DNA from: JBNKHG01 sp050290225
GTDB taxonomy: Bacteria; Pseudomonadota; Gammaproteobacteria; Pseudomonadales; Cellvibrionaceae
Reading direction: 5' to 3'
DNA length: 19,330 nt
NCBI GenBank assembly: GCA_050290225.1
Contig: JBNKHG010000089.1
Location: 1-19,330, forward strand
Position 1 is the stretch's first letter. Every line of letters begins with the position of its first letter. Positions 7,251-15,514 of this stretch are shown here, piece after piece. Under the pieces are notes generated by a model, which was not told the DNA's origin, searched no databases, and saw only the letters and a program-made list of their open reading frames with translations. The translations under genes were made by a program, and so were the position numbers.

Positions 7251-8209
7251 AGCGACAACACCTGTTTCCCCATTATCAATGCAATGATGCACACCAACCA
7301 GACACAAACACCGCGCCGCAACAGGCTCAAAGCACGATCGATATCTCCCGGCTCTGGCACCCCACCCCGCCCCAGGGACGGACGCCACAATGGCTGACCG
7401 TGATAGACTGCGGACCCACCCAATTCCACATTCAAGGCCCCCGCGCCACACGCCATCACCGGCCCGGCGTTCGGACTTTCACAGTCGGGCGCCTGCTGTC
7501 GCCAGCATCTCAGTCCCTGGCGGCCATAGCCGTGACCTTTGCTGGCAACGATGGCATACGTAAGTGCGCAAAGACGCGCCGGTACCCAGTTCACTAAATC
7601 GTCCAAACGGGCTGCTGCCCAACCAAAAGCGAGAAATCGGGGGTTGCGGTACCCCCACATGGCATCCAGCGTATTGATCACTCTATAGGCCACTGCGCCC
7701 GCTGGACCAGCGACTACAAACCAGAACAGTGGTGCGAACAGGGCGTCACTGCCATTTTCCAACACCGATTCCAACGTCGCCCTGGTAACCCCCACGGTAT
7801 TCAGTTCGCCGGTTTCACGACTGACGATATACCCCACCCGCTGACGGGCAAGCGCCAGATCATCAGAGTCCAGGGCCTTCCTGACAGCCAGTGCATGTTC
7901 TTCAAGACTGTGACCACCAATCACCAGGTAAAGCACCAACGCTCCATACAGCACGGACGCTGCAGCCAAGGGTGCGACCCCGCTTTCGATCAACATTGCC
8001 AGCCACACCAGCGGCGCAAGCAACACCCACAAAGCTACGACGCCCAACAGGCGTCGCCGAGCGAATGAGCAAGCCCCGAAATTCAACCGCCGTTCCATCG
8101 CCCTGGCGATATGTCCCAAACCCACCAGCGGATGAAAGCGGCGTGGCTCACCAAACAGGCGGTCCAACGCAATCGCCAGCACCAGAGCCAATACCGTCCC
8201 CCAGTCCAT
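7247..8209 (-). CDS. cbiB: Adenosylcobinamide-phosphate synthase
   Basis: CbiB attaches aminopropanol phosphate to adenosylcobyric acid, giving adenosylcobinamide phosphate. The 320-residue integral membrane protein has several hydrophobic helices and the family motifs DRLFGEPRRFHPLVGLG near the N terminus, RETGELNTVGVTRATLESV in the middle and NTLDAMWGYRN at about 184-194. The ATG shares one base with the cobS stop (TGATG), so it is translationally coupled. It acts on cobyric acid from CbiZ or CobQ and on the CobD product. In aerobic nomenclature it is CobD. Confidence 0.95.
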   Translation of the reverse strand: MDWGTVLALVLAIALDRLFGEPRRFHPLVGLGHIARAMERRLNFGACSFARRRLLGVVALWVLLAPLVWLAMLIESGVAPLAAASVLYGALVLYLVIGGHSLEEHALAVRKALDSDDLALARQRVGYIVSRETGELNTVGVTRATLESVLENGSDALFAPLFWFVVAGPAGAVAYRVINTLDAMWGYRNPRFLAFGWAAARLDDLVNWVPARLCALTYAIVASKGHGYGRQGLRCWRQQAPDCESPNAGPVMACGAGALNVELGGSAVYHGQPLWRPSLGRGGVPEPGDIDRALSLLRRGVCVWLVCIIALIMGKQVLSL

Positions 8210-9003
8210 CAGGCTATTGCCAGCAAGGCCAGCAGGGCCACGACTTCAATCAATTCGATCATTGCCCCCAGTGTATCGCCGGTACAGCCCCCCAGGCGTG
8301 ACAGCATCAAGCCGCGCAACCAGGCAATGGTCAAACCGACAGTGCACACAAGCACCATCGCCGCCTCGAACCGGATGATTGACAAGATCACCACTGAGAC
8401 AACACAGAGCAGCTTGGCCTGGGGACGGGGGAAACAGGTCAGTAGTATTTCACCCAGCCCCGCCTTGCGCACATACGGCGTGTTCAAGCACAACACCAAC
8501 ACCGACAGGCGTGCCAGCACTGGCGCCACCAGCAACCCCGGCAAAGACACCAGTACCAAATCCCGAGCCATCAATTCGGCAACCGCCGCCACCTTAACCA
8601 ACAGCAGGCTGACCACAACGACTACGGCCACGGGTCCCGAGGTGGGATCTTTCATCAATTCCAGGGTCCGCTCGCGGGAGCCAAAGCCCCCCACCCAGGC
8701 ATCGGCACAATCAGCCAGGCCATCGAGATGCAGGGCGCCTGTGAGCAACGCCCAGGTAGCCACCACCAGTGCCGCCGCCAGCAGCGGTGAAAACAGCCAT
8801 TGTCCCGCCAGAGACACCCCAATCAACAACAGCCCCAGCAACAATCCCACCAGGGGATAATAGAGCAGTGACAAACCCGTCGCTGCCCGATCCATTTCCC
8901 GAGGTCCCCGAACCGGTACAGCCGTTAAAAATTGCAGTGCTATTTGCAAAGCGTTCCAGTGACGGGTAACCGAGAAGTTACTTGCCGCCGCAGACTCACT
9001 CAT
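8209..9003 (-). CDS. cobS: Adenosylcobinamide-GDP ribazoletransferase (cobalamin synthase)
   Basis: CobS joins adenosylcobinamide-GDP with alpha-ribazole phosphate in the inner membrane to form adenosylcobalamin phosphate. The protein has 264 residues with multiple hydrophobic segments. The conserved acidic site HLDGLADCADAW at 92-103 and the downstream LELMKDPTSGPVAV are family hallmarks. The ATG at 9003 has an excellent GGAGGT ribosome site 7 bases upstream, located inside the end of cobC. An in-frame TTG 21 bases earlier is less likely. The gene overlaps cobC by 8 bases. Confidence 0.94.
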   Translation of the reverse strand: MSESAAASNFSVTRHWNALQIALQFLTAVPVRGPREMDRAATGLSLLYYPLVGLLLGLLLIGVSLAGQWLFSPLLAAALVVATWALLTGALHLDGLADCADAWVGGFGSRERTLELMKDPTSGPVAVVVVVSLLLVKVAAVAELMARDLVLVSLPGLLVAPVLARLSVLVLCLNTPYVRKAGLGEILLTCFPRPQAKLLCVVSVVILSIIRFEAAMVLVCTVGLTIAWLRGLMLSRLGGCTGDTLGAMIELIEVVALLALLAIA

Positions 9004-9652
9004 CGGCGGCACCTCCAATTGCAACCCGATTCATAAACACCAATGTCGGCAACTGCCTCTTACCATCGTCGAAAACCCTGACGCGACTCAATCCCGCATA
9101 GGGGATCTCCAGGCGCGTCACTGCGGCAAATGGCATCTGCAACAGCCAGCTCAACAGCACCCGGATGGTCCCACCGTGTTGCACCAACAAAATATGTTCG
9201 CCCCGATGTTCAGTCAGCATCGCTTCCCAAGCGGGAATCAGGCGCTCCTTTACCTCTGACATGGATTCACCATTGGGAGGAGAGCAATCTCCCGGATCGG
9301 TATAAAAACGTTTAACAGTATCGGTATCGGACTGCCAAACCTCCGTCAGACTCCGCCCTTCCCAATCGCCGAAGTGCATCTCCCGAAAGGCCGTTTCAAT
9401 CCGCAGGGGAATACCGAGAGCGCTGGCTTTGGACTCGGCGAACCTAAGACAACGCTGCAGCGGCGAACTGATGATTTTCTGCCACGGAACACCTTCACCA
9501 TTCACCCGCACTCCGGCCAGTGACGATTCCATCTGTTGCCAGCCGCTTTCCGTGAGCGGTACATCGGTGCTGCCGCGATAAATTTCGCCGCCCTTGCACT
9601 CACCGTGGCGTAGCAGGTCAACCGTAGTGACGGTTCCAGACATTCCACTCAT
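8996..9652 (-). CDS. cobC: Alpha-ribazole phosphatase
   Basis: A histidine phosphatase that removes the 5'-phosphate from alpha-ribazole phosphate or from adenosylcobalamin phosphate. It has 218 residues with the phosphohistidine motif LLRHGE at 13-18, a second-site arginine in SSPLQRCLR, the acid residue in HFGDWEG, and the second His in VQHGG at about 159. Family membership (phosphoglycerate mutase-like) is clear; the specific role comes from its place between cobT and cobS. The start ATG follows GGGAG with 6 bases of spacing; a second ATG three codons in is an alternative. Confidence 0.88.
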   Translation of the reverse strand: MSGMSGTVTTVDLLRHGECKGGEIYRGSTDVPLTESGWQQMESSLAGVRVNGEGVPWQKIISSPLQRCLRFAESKASALGIPLRIETAFREMHFGDWEGRSLTEVWQSDTDTVKRFYTDPGDCSPPNGESMSEVKERLIPAWEAMLTEHRGEHILLVQHGGTIRVLLSWLLQMPFAAVTRLEIPYAGLSRVRVFDDGKRQLPTLVFMNRVAIGGAADE

Positions 9653-9678
9653 ACCTCACTCCCGATGATTGCCCCACC

Positions 9679-10746
9679 TTAGACCTGATTATTGCTCACA
9701 CCGGCATCAGCGAAAGTCGCCATGCGGTTGTGTAACTCGCAGCCGAGCCGCATCAGTGGCAGGGCCGTAGCAGCGCCACTGCCTTCGCCAAGCCGCATAT
9801 CCAGTTGCAACAAAGGCCTCGCCTCCAAACTTTCGAGCACTCGCGCATGCCCCGCTTCGGCAGATTGATGGGAAAAGAACAGCCACGGCCGACAAGCCGG
9901 ATTAAGTTCCACCGCCAACAGGGCAGCGACACTGCAGATAAAACCATCCACCAGACTGGGAACTCCCAATTGGGCTGAACGCAAATAGGTGCCGGTAAGG
10001 GCCGCGATTTCAAATCCCCCCAGGCACTGCAGGATAGCGAGCGGTTCATTCAATGCGCCGCGATGTAACGCGAGTGCACGAGAAACAACGTCCTCCTTGC
10101 GTCGTAAACCGGATGGGTCGACACCAGTACCCCGCCCCACCAACGCATGCGGCTCCTGCTGCAGCAGGGCGCAAGCCAATGCCGCTGAGGTGGTGGTGCT
10201 GCCAATGCCCATTTCCCCGCCGATAAACAACTGACAACCGCTTCGCTGCAACTGCTCAGCGATACCACTGCCGGTCTCCAGAGCCGCCGCCATCTGCGTC
10301 TCGGTCATGGCTCGTGTTTGGCAAAAGTTGGCGGTACCGGTTGCGACCTCACACCCCAGGATTCTTTCACCGACCGGCCCGGGATTCACTGTCCCCATAT
10401 TCACCACGGCAAAATCCGCCCCCAGGGTTTCAGCCAGGACACTGATCGCGGCCCCACCCTCGGCAAAATTGCGAATCATCTCCACCGTCACCGCCTGGGG
10501 AAACGCCGACACTCCTTCGTCGACCACACCGTGATCGGCGGCAAATACGCGTATGGCCACATTATCCAAACTCGGATGCAGACTCCCCTGCATGGCACAA
10601 AGTTGTACCGCGACCTCTTCCAGCACACCTAGCGATCCCGGTGGCTTGGTCAGTTGGTCCTGATGCGCCCGCGCCTGTGCGAGAATTTCTTGCGAAGGTA
10701 AAGGGATCTCTTCAGCCAGGAACGGTATTGAAATTGATTCGGGCAC
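9679..10746 (-). CDS. cobT: Nicotinate-nucleotide:dimethylbenzimidazole phosphoribosyltransferase
   Basis: CobT moves phosphoribose from nicotinate mononucleotide to dimethylbenzimidazole, giving alpha-ribazole phosphate. The 355 residues match the family length. TKPPGSLGVLEE near residue 33 and RLGEGSGAA, with the catalytic Glu at about 321, are signature motifs. FAADHGVVDEGVSAFPQ and GEMGIGSTTT are also conserved. The start is GTG at 10746 with GGAGA 7 bases upstream. It lies 23 bases after cobU and 26 before cobC. It would use the DMB made by BluB, encoded at the far end of the locus under its own riboswitch. Confidence 0.96.
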   Translation of the reverse strand: MPESISIPFLAEEIPLPSQEILAQARAHQDQLTKPPGSLGVLEEVAVQLCAMQGSLHPSLDNVAIRVFAADHGVVDEGVSAFPQAVTVEMIRNFAEGGAAISVLAETLGADFAVVNMGTVNPGPVGERILGCEVATGTANFCQTRAMTETQMAAALETGSGIAEQLQRSGCQLFIGGEMGIGSTTTSAALACALLQQEPHALVGRGTGVDPSGLRRKEDVVSRALALHRGALNEPLAILQCLGGFEIAALTGTYLRSAQLGVPSLVDGFICSVAALLAVELNPACRPWLFFSHQSAEAGHARVLESLEARPLLQLDMRLGEGSGAATALPLMRLGCELHNRMATFADAGVSNNQV

Positions 10747-10769
10747 AAGTATTCTCCGGGTCAGTCTTT

Positions 10770-11297
10770 TCAGGAAGCAGCGGCATCACCCTTCAGGGTG
10801 TGGGGTAAGCCGGCTACAGCGAGAGTAACGCGATCACAGATCTCAGCCAGGCGCTGGTGCAACCAGCCGCTTTCGTCCACAAAGCGGCGGGATATTTCTC
10901 CCATGGGCACCACCCCCATGCCCACTTCATTGCTTACCAGAATTATCCGCCCCGGCAGCTGCGGCAGCACTTCCAACAACAATGAGCGTTGTTGCTCCCA
11001 GTCATCGGTTTGTTCGGTCAACAGGCAATTGCTTAGCCACAGGGTCAGGCAATCTACCAAAACACAGGTCTGCGGAGTCGCCTGTGCTTCCAGCGCCTTC
11101 GCCAGCGCGAAGGGTTCTTCCACCAACAGCCACTCGTCGCCACGCCGCCGCCGATGATGGGCGATCCGCTCCATCATCTCTTCGTCACCGGCTTGGCCGG
11201 TGGCGATATAAACCAATTGCAGGCCACTGGCGCGGGCGCGTTCTTCCGCCAGACGGCTTTTGCCAGAACGGGCGCCGCCCAAGATCAGTTCTTTCAC
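10770..11297 (-). CDS. cobU: Bifunctional adenosylcobinamide kinase / cobinamide-phosphate guanylyltransferase
   Basis: CobU (CobP) phosphorylates adenosylcobinamide and then transfers GMP to give adenosylcobinamide-GDP. The 175-residue protein shows the P-loop GGARSGKS at 7-14, the guanylated histidine region AHHRRRRGDEW (His47/His48), the VDCLTLWLSN strand and the VSNEVGMGVVP motif. The GTG start overlaps the btuD stop by 4 bases (GTGA) and has a GAGGT ribosome site inside the end of btuD. The organism could phosphorylate imported cobinamide directly through this enzyme, parallel to the CbiZ route. Confidence 0.96.
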   Translation of the reverse strand: MKELILGGARSGKSRLAEERARASGLQLVYIATGQAGDEEMMERIAHHRRRRGDEWLLVEEPFALAKALEAQATPQTCVLVDCLTLWLSNCLLTEQTDDWEQQRSLLLEVLPQLPGRIILVSNEVGMGVVPMGEISRRFVDESGWLHQRLAEICDRVTLAVAGLPHTLKGDAAAS

Positions 11298-12121
11298 TGT
11301 TTTACCTCGTCCGGGTTATTCCGCGCGACCACCTCATTATGGACAATTAGCGGGCAGCCAGCTTGCGGATGCACCATCAAAGACACCGAGATGCCGAATA
11401 CCTCGGCGATATGCTCCGCCGTCAAAACCTGATGGGCATCACCACTGGCAACGATTTTTCCGTGCTTCAGCATCACCAGCCAATCGGCGTAATGGGCGGC
11501 CAGGTTCAGGTCGTGGAGAATGACCAGCACACCCACACCCTGCTTCGCCATATCCCGCGCGGTCTGCAAAATCATATGCTGGTGAGCCAGGTCAAGCGCC
11601 GCCGTGGGTTCGTCCAACAAAAGATAGCGCTCGCCCAGCGGTGATGCCTCCCATACCTGGGCTAGCACTCGCGCCAGATGGACGCGCTGTTTTTCACCGC
11701 CGGATAATGTCGTGTAGGTGCGCGCCTTAAGATGGCTGGCATCGACAGTGGACAGCGCCTTGTCGACAATAGCCTCGTCGCGCTGCTTACCCGTCGCGTG
11801 CGGATAGCGCCCAAGGGCCACCACTTCGTCCACCCGAAACGGAAAACCCAGTGTCGATTGCTGCGGCAGAATACCGAGCAGGCGTGCACGTTGCTCGGGC
11901 GGCCAGTCCGACAATCGGCGATCCTGCAACATCACCCGCCCGGCGGAGGGTGCCATCTCGCCGCTGAGCGTTTTCAGTAATGAGGTCTTGCCCGCACCGT
12001 TGGGCCCCACCACCGCTAGCACCGACCCCGGTTTAACCGACAGGTCGACGGCAGTCAGCAGCGGGCAGTTGCCCTTAAGCGGGTTGCCGAGGCTGACGTG
12101 AATGGATTCCGCCCGTAACAT
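11294..12121 (-). CDS. btuD: ABC transporter ATP-binding protein for B12 (BtuD/HmuV-like)
   Basis: The ATPase of a class II importer, driving transport through BtuC. From ATG 12121 it has 275 residues: Walker A GPNGAGKT at 39-46, the Q loop in GILPQQST at about 83-90, signature LSGGEKQR at 139-146, Walker B YLLLDEPTAALD at 166-177 and switch His in HDLN at about 203. The reading frame allows a TTG two codons earlier, but GGGGAG lies 7 bases before the ATG. The PQQSTLGFPF stretch is seen in haem importer ATPases (HmuV), which are close relatives. The location inside a cobalamin operon with btuC and btuF makes B12 the likely substrate. Confidence 0.85.
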   Translation of the reverse strand: MLRAESIHVSLGNPLKGNCPLLTAVDLSVKPGSVLAVVGPNGAGKTSLLKTLSGEMAPSAGRVMLQDRRLSDWPPEQRARLLGILPQQSTLGFPFRVDEVVALGRYPHATGKQRDEAIVDKALSTVDASHLKARTYTTLSGGEKQRVHLARVLAQVWEASPLGERYLLLDEPTAALDLAHQHMILQTARDMAKQGVGVLVILHDLNLAAHYADWLVMLKHGKIVASGDAHQVLTAEHIAEVFGISVSLMVHPQAGCPLIVHNEVVARNNPDEVKQ

Positions 12122-12133
12122 TGCCAAGCTCCC

Positions 12134-13213
12134 CTACTGCAACAACCGTTGGCGCTGTTGCAGCAACAACGAGATAAAAAAGGGTGCCCCCAACAAAGCG
12201 GTAACGATGCCGATGGGAATTTCCGCAGGCGCGACCAGGCTGCGCGATACACAATCGGCCAGTACCAACAGCACCGCCCCCAGCAGTGTCGCAGCGGGCA
12301 TCAGCGAGCGGTGATCGGGACCGATCATCAGGCGTACCAGGTGCGGCACCACCAGTCCCACAAAGCCGATAACGCCGGAAACGGAAACCGCCACCCCGAC
12401 GCCCAAAGCGGTCCAGGCGATCAGTTGCCACTTGATACGATCCACTCGCACACCAAGGTGGCGAGCTTCAGATTCTCCCAGCAACAAGGCGTTCAGCGCC
12501 TTGCTGTAGCGCGGCAGGCTCACCAGCACCAACCCCAGCAGGGTGGCTGCGATGATGACCCGTTCCCAGTTTGCCCCATCGAGGCTGCCCATCCGCCAGA
12601 GAGTGATTCTTCGCAGGGCGACATCGTCTGCCACATAGCTGAAGGCATTGGTGATGGCGGCGGCCAGGGCGTTAATGGCGATTCCGGCCAACAACATCGT
12701 GCTGACGGACGTACCGCTGCTGGTGGTCCCCAATCGATAGACCACCAGTGTAGCGACAAATCCACCGGCAAAACCAAAAACCGATACCAGGTAGGCGCCC
12801 AGCATGGAACTGAAATCACCGAATAAATTAGCAAATAAGTCATCCATGCTCGCCAACAGGGTCGCGCCCAGTACAATGGCGACAGCGGCCCCAACGGATG
12901 CGCCGCTGGAAACGCCGATCAGGGTTGGATCCGCCAGCGGATTGCGGAACAACCCCTGCATAGCCGCTCCGCAGAGCGCCAGACATGCCCCCACTAAAGC
13001 TGCCAGCAGGGTACGAGGCAAACGAATTGCGAACAGGATCAGCTGCTGTTGCGGGTCTGGCGCCGACACCGGCAGCCCCAACTCAAATGCCAGAGTGCGT
13101 ACACTGTCGATAAAACTGATGGAGACGACACCACTGCCGATCGACAACACGAATGACAAGGGCAGGCAAACGAGCAGCACCAGCAGCAATAACCTTGCCT
13201 TTCGTTCACGCAT
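12134..13213 (-). CDS. btuC: FecCD-family permease for B12 (BtuC-like)
   Basis: The inner-membrane channel of the importer. The 359-residue protein has around ten hydrophobic segments and the FecCD motifs RLPRTLLAALVGACLALCGAA-like region, NPLADPTLIGVSSGA after it, and GFVGLVVPHLVR near the C terminus. The frame is open back to 13297, but the ATG at 13213 has a GGAGGC ribosome site 4 bases upstream and gives a typical N terminus. It overlaps cbiZ by 8 bases and precedes btuD by 12. Specificity within the B12/haem/siderophore family cannot be told from the sequence; context supports B12. Confidence 0.85.
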   Translation of the reverse strand: MRERKARLLLLVLLVCLPLSFVLSIGSGVVSISFIDSVRTLAFELGLPVSAPDPQQQLILFAIRLPRTLLAALVGACLALCGAAMQGLFRNPLADPTLIGVSSGASVGAAVAIVLGATLLASMDDLFANLFGDFSSMLGAYLVSVFGFAGGFVATLVVYRLGTTSSGTSVSTMLLAGIAINALAAAITNAFSYVADDVALRRITLWRMGSLDGANWERVIIAATLLGLVLVSLPRYSKALNALLLGESEARHLGVRVDRIKWQLIAWTALGVGVAVSVSGVIGFVGLVVPHLVRLMIGPDHRSLMPAATLLGAVLLVLADCVSRSLVAPAEIPIGIVTALLGAPFFISLLLQQRQRLLQ

Positions 13214-13967
13214 GGCTGCCTCCGTCACAGACAACCGGGACAGGCTCAGCCACCTTTTGTTGTGGAAAATAGTATTCCAGCGAAGAGACAATCGCATTCA
13301 TTGCGGCGCGAGCCAGCAGCTCCCCGAAGCGAACATGTTTACCGCAATACGCCACCTCAACCGGCCCCTGGCCGTTGACCACCGCCACCGCATCGGTACC
13401 AGTGCCTGTGGCGATAGCTCCGGAAACCGGACTTCGCACTTCCTGCGCTGCCAACACCGCCGCCTTGGCTTCAGTGAGGGTGATGACAGCTTCGGTCAAC
13501 GCTGCGGGACTGAGGCGCGCTGAGGTTATGGCCACCATGTTGATGGTACCGACCTCAGTGGCAGGCTGACCGATCAGTCTGTGCTCGGCCGGGTCGCCGG
13601 CGCATCGGGCATTATCTATCCCGGCGGTAATCGCAACCGCCAAATCCACTCCCTGCTCCCGGCATTCCACCACCCGCAGGGAGTTCATGGATGCAGCGGT
13701 CATCATGCCGACAACCTGCCCCGACCAACCCTGGTCGGCAGCATATTTCTGAAGGGCTTCCTGGGGCGAAACCTGATCGCCCTGACTCTTCGCCGCCACC
13801 CTCATATTCAACAAGTGGTCGGCCGATACCAATCCCCCGCCCAGCACTGCCGAACTTAACACCTGTCGGGCTCCGGGAAACCGAAAGTGAATATGCCCGG
13901 GCGCGCAATCCAGTTTCACATCACCCGCCACCAGGCAACAATCTTCCACCCGTTTCAATCGTTGCAT
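13206..13967 (-). CDS. cbiZ: Adenosylcobinamide amidohydrolase
   Basis: CbiZ cleaves the amide that holds the aminopropanol arm, turning adenosylcobinamide (and in Rhodobacter adenosyl-pseudocobalamin) into adenosylcobyric acid, so that a new lower ligand can be built. The 253-residue protein shows the family segments GMMTAASM at 87-94, GTINM at 140-144, TEAKAA at 165-170 and ATGTGTDAV at 186-194. The ATG directly abuts the cobQ stop with no spacer, and its 3' end overlaps btuC by 8 bases. Sitting between cobQ and the B12 importer genes, it links uptake to reconstruction of the molecule. No signal peptide is seen, so it acts in the cytoplasm. Confidence 0.9.
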   Translation of the reverse strand: MQRLKRVEDCCLVAGDVKLDCAPGHIHFRFPGARQVLSSAVLGGGLVSADHLLNMRVAAKSQGDQVSPQEALQKYAADQGWSGQVVGMMTAASMNSLRVVECREQGVDLAVAITAGIDNARCAGDPAEHRLIGQPATEVGTINMVAITSARLSPAALTEAVITLTEAKAAVLAAQEVRSPVSGAIATGTGTDAVAVVNGQGPVEVAYCGKHVRFGELLARAAMNAIVSSLEYYFPQQKVAEPVPVVCDGGSHA

Positions 13968-15512
13968 CTAGCAAACCGCTCCAACGGGAGAAAACAGATC
14001 GGCGGGTAACAGGGACTGCTCAAGGTGTTCTTCGATCGCATCGGCCAGACGGTCGATATCCGCTTCGCGCCGGGCATAGTAATCGGGCACGTCCACCGCG
14101 GTCAGCCCCGCCCACTGCAACAGTGCTGCACAGGCTTCCGGGTGGTCGAAAAGACCATGAAGGTAGGTGCCGAAAATCTGGTTATCCTCGGATACCGCAC
14201 CGTCGCTGCTCCCTCCCAGATCGGCGAAGGGTCGCGACAAGGCATCGCCACGGGTGACGCCCGCGTGAATCTCGTAGCCATCCACCCTTGCTGTAAGTTG
14301 CACTCCGGGAATAGTCAGTACACCGGAGACACGCCGCAACTGCTTTTCCGGTTCCAAAACTGTCTCTATCGCCAGAAGACCGAGGCCGTCAGAGTCACCG
14401 GCCTCACCTTCGATACCGAGCGGGTCGCTGATACGTTGACCCAGCATCTGATAGCCGCCGCATATGCCGATCAGTTTACCCCCGTAGCGCAGGTGCCTTT
14501 GAATGGCTGCGTCCCAGCCATTGTCCCGCAACCACTGCAGGTCGCGGCGAACGCTTTTACTGCCGGGCAGGATAATCAGGTCGGCGGCGGGCACTGCCTC
14601 ACCGGGACCAATAAATTGCAGATCCACCTGAGGCTGCAGGCGCAACGCGTCGAAGTCCGTGTGATTGCTGATGCGGGAGATCACTGGAACGATCACTTTC
14701 AGGATGGGCAGGTTTGTATTCAGCTCCTGCTCTGCCGCGACAGCGTCCTCGGCCTCCAGGTGGAGCCCGTGCAGGTAGGGCAATACCCCCAACACCGGTT
14801 TGCCGGTCTCGGCCGCCAGCCAATCCAAACCGGGTTGCAGCAACGCGAGGTCGCCGCGAAAGCGGTTGATGACAAACCCCGCCACCCGCGCCTGTTCACT
14901 TTCCGACAGCAGCGCCAGGGTACCCACCAAGTGAGCGAAGACGCCACCGCGGTCGATATCAGCGACAATGATCACCGGACAATCCACTGCCTCGGCAAAA
15001 CCCATATTGGCGATATCGTTTTCGCGCAGATTGATTTCCGCGGGACTGCCGGCGCCCTCGACAATGATGGCCCTGTAATGCTCCTGCAACCGTCGGTGGG
15101 AATCCAGCACCGCCTGCCGGGCTGTAGCCTTGTAATCGTGGTAGCGAACCGCATCCATTTCCGTCAGGGCACGCCCGTGAATAATCACCTGGGCACCAGT
15201 ATCGCTGTTGGGTTTCAGCAGCACCGGATTCATATCCGTGTGTGGCTCCAGATAACAGGCCTGAGCCTGCACCGCCTGGGCACGGCCAATCTCACCGCCG
15301 TCAGTGGTGACTGCGCTATTGAGCGCCATATTTTGAGGCTTAAAGGGCGCCACCTTGACGCCGCGACGGGCCAACACGCGACAGAGGCCGGCCACCAGGA
15401 CACTCTTGCCTGCGTCGGAGGTGGTGCCTTGCACCATCAGGGTATAGGTATCTTGCGCCCTCTGGGAAGGAACGTTCTGTTTCTCCAGGGCGACGGTCTC
15501 ATCTCGATTCAT
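13968..15512 (-). CDS. cobQ: Cobyric acid synthase
   Basis: CobQ (CbiP) adds amide groups to adenosylcobyrinic acid a,c-diamide to give adenosylcobyric acid, using glutamine and ATP. It has 514 residues, slightly above the usual length because of an N-terminal tail of about 22. The synthetase domain opens with GTTSDAGKS at 29-37 and FKPQNMALNSAV at 57-68. The class I glutamine amidotransferase domain has the nucleophile in GICGGYQML (Cys351) and His in GTYLHGLFDH (His452). It starts 2 bases after the cobO stop. No enzyme making its substrate (cobB/cbiA or ring-building enzymes) is in the window. Confidence 0.96.
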   Translation of the reverse strand: MNRDETVALEKQNVPSQRAQDTYTLMVQGTTSDAGKSVLVAGLCRVLARRGVKVAPFKPQNMALNSAVTTDGGEIGRAQAVQAQACYLEPHTDMNPVLLKPNSDTGAQVIIHGRALTEMDAVRYHDYKATARQAVLDSHRRLQEHYRAIIVEGAGSPAEINLRENDIANMGFAEAVDCPVIIVADIDRGGVFAHLVGTLALLSESEQARVAGFVINRFRGDLALLQPGLDWLAAETGKPVLGVLPYLHGLHLEAEDAVAAEQELNTNLPILKVIVPVISRISNHTDFDALRLQPQVDLQFIGPGEAVPAADLIILPGSKSVRRDLQWLRDNGWDAAIQRHLRYGGKLIGICGGYQMLGQRISDPLGIEGEAGDSDGLGLLAIETVLEPEKQLRRVSGVLTIPGVQLTARVDGYEIHAGVTRGDALSRPFADLGGSSDGAVSEDNQIFGTYLHGLFDHPEACAALLQWAGLTAVDVPDYYARREADIDRLADAIEEHLEQSLLPADLFSPVGAVC

Positions 15513-15514
15513 TG

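Noticed and set aside
7251..7451. N-terminal extension of cobD by 67 codons
   Set aside because: It overlaps the cbiB coding region, is unlike any CobD, and the internal ATG at 7250 gives ATGA coupling and normal length.
8111..8860. 249-codon plus-strand frame opposite cobS/cbiB
   Set aside because: Low-complexity Ser/Thr/Pro/Ala composition from the reverse of membrane protein codons; cobS and cbiB on the other strand are well supported.
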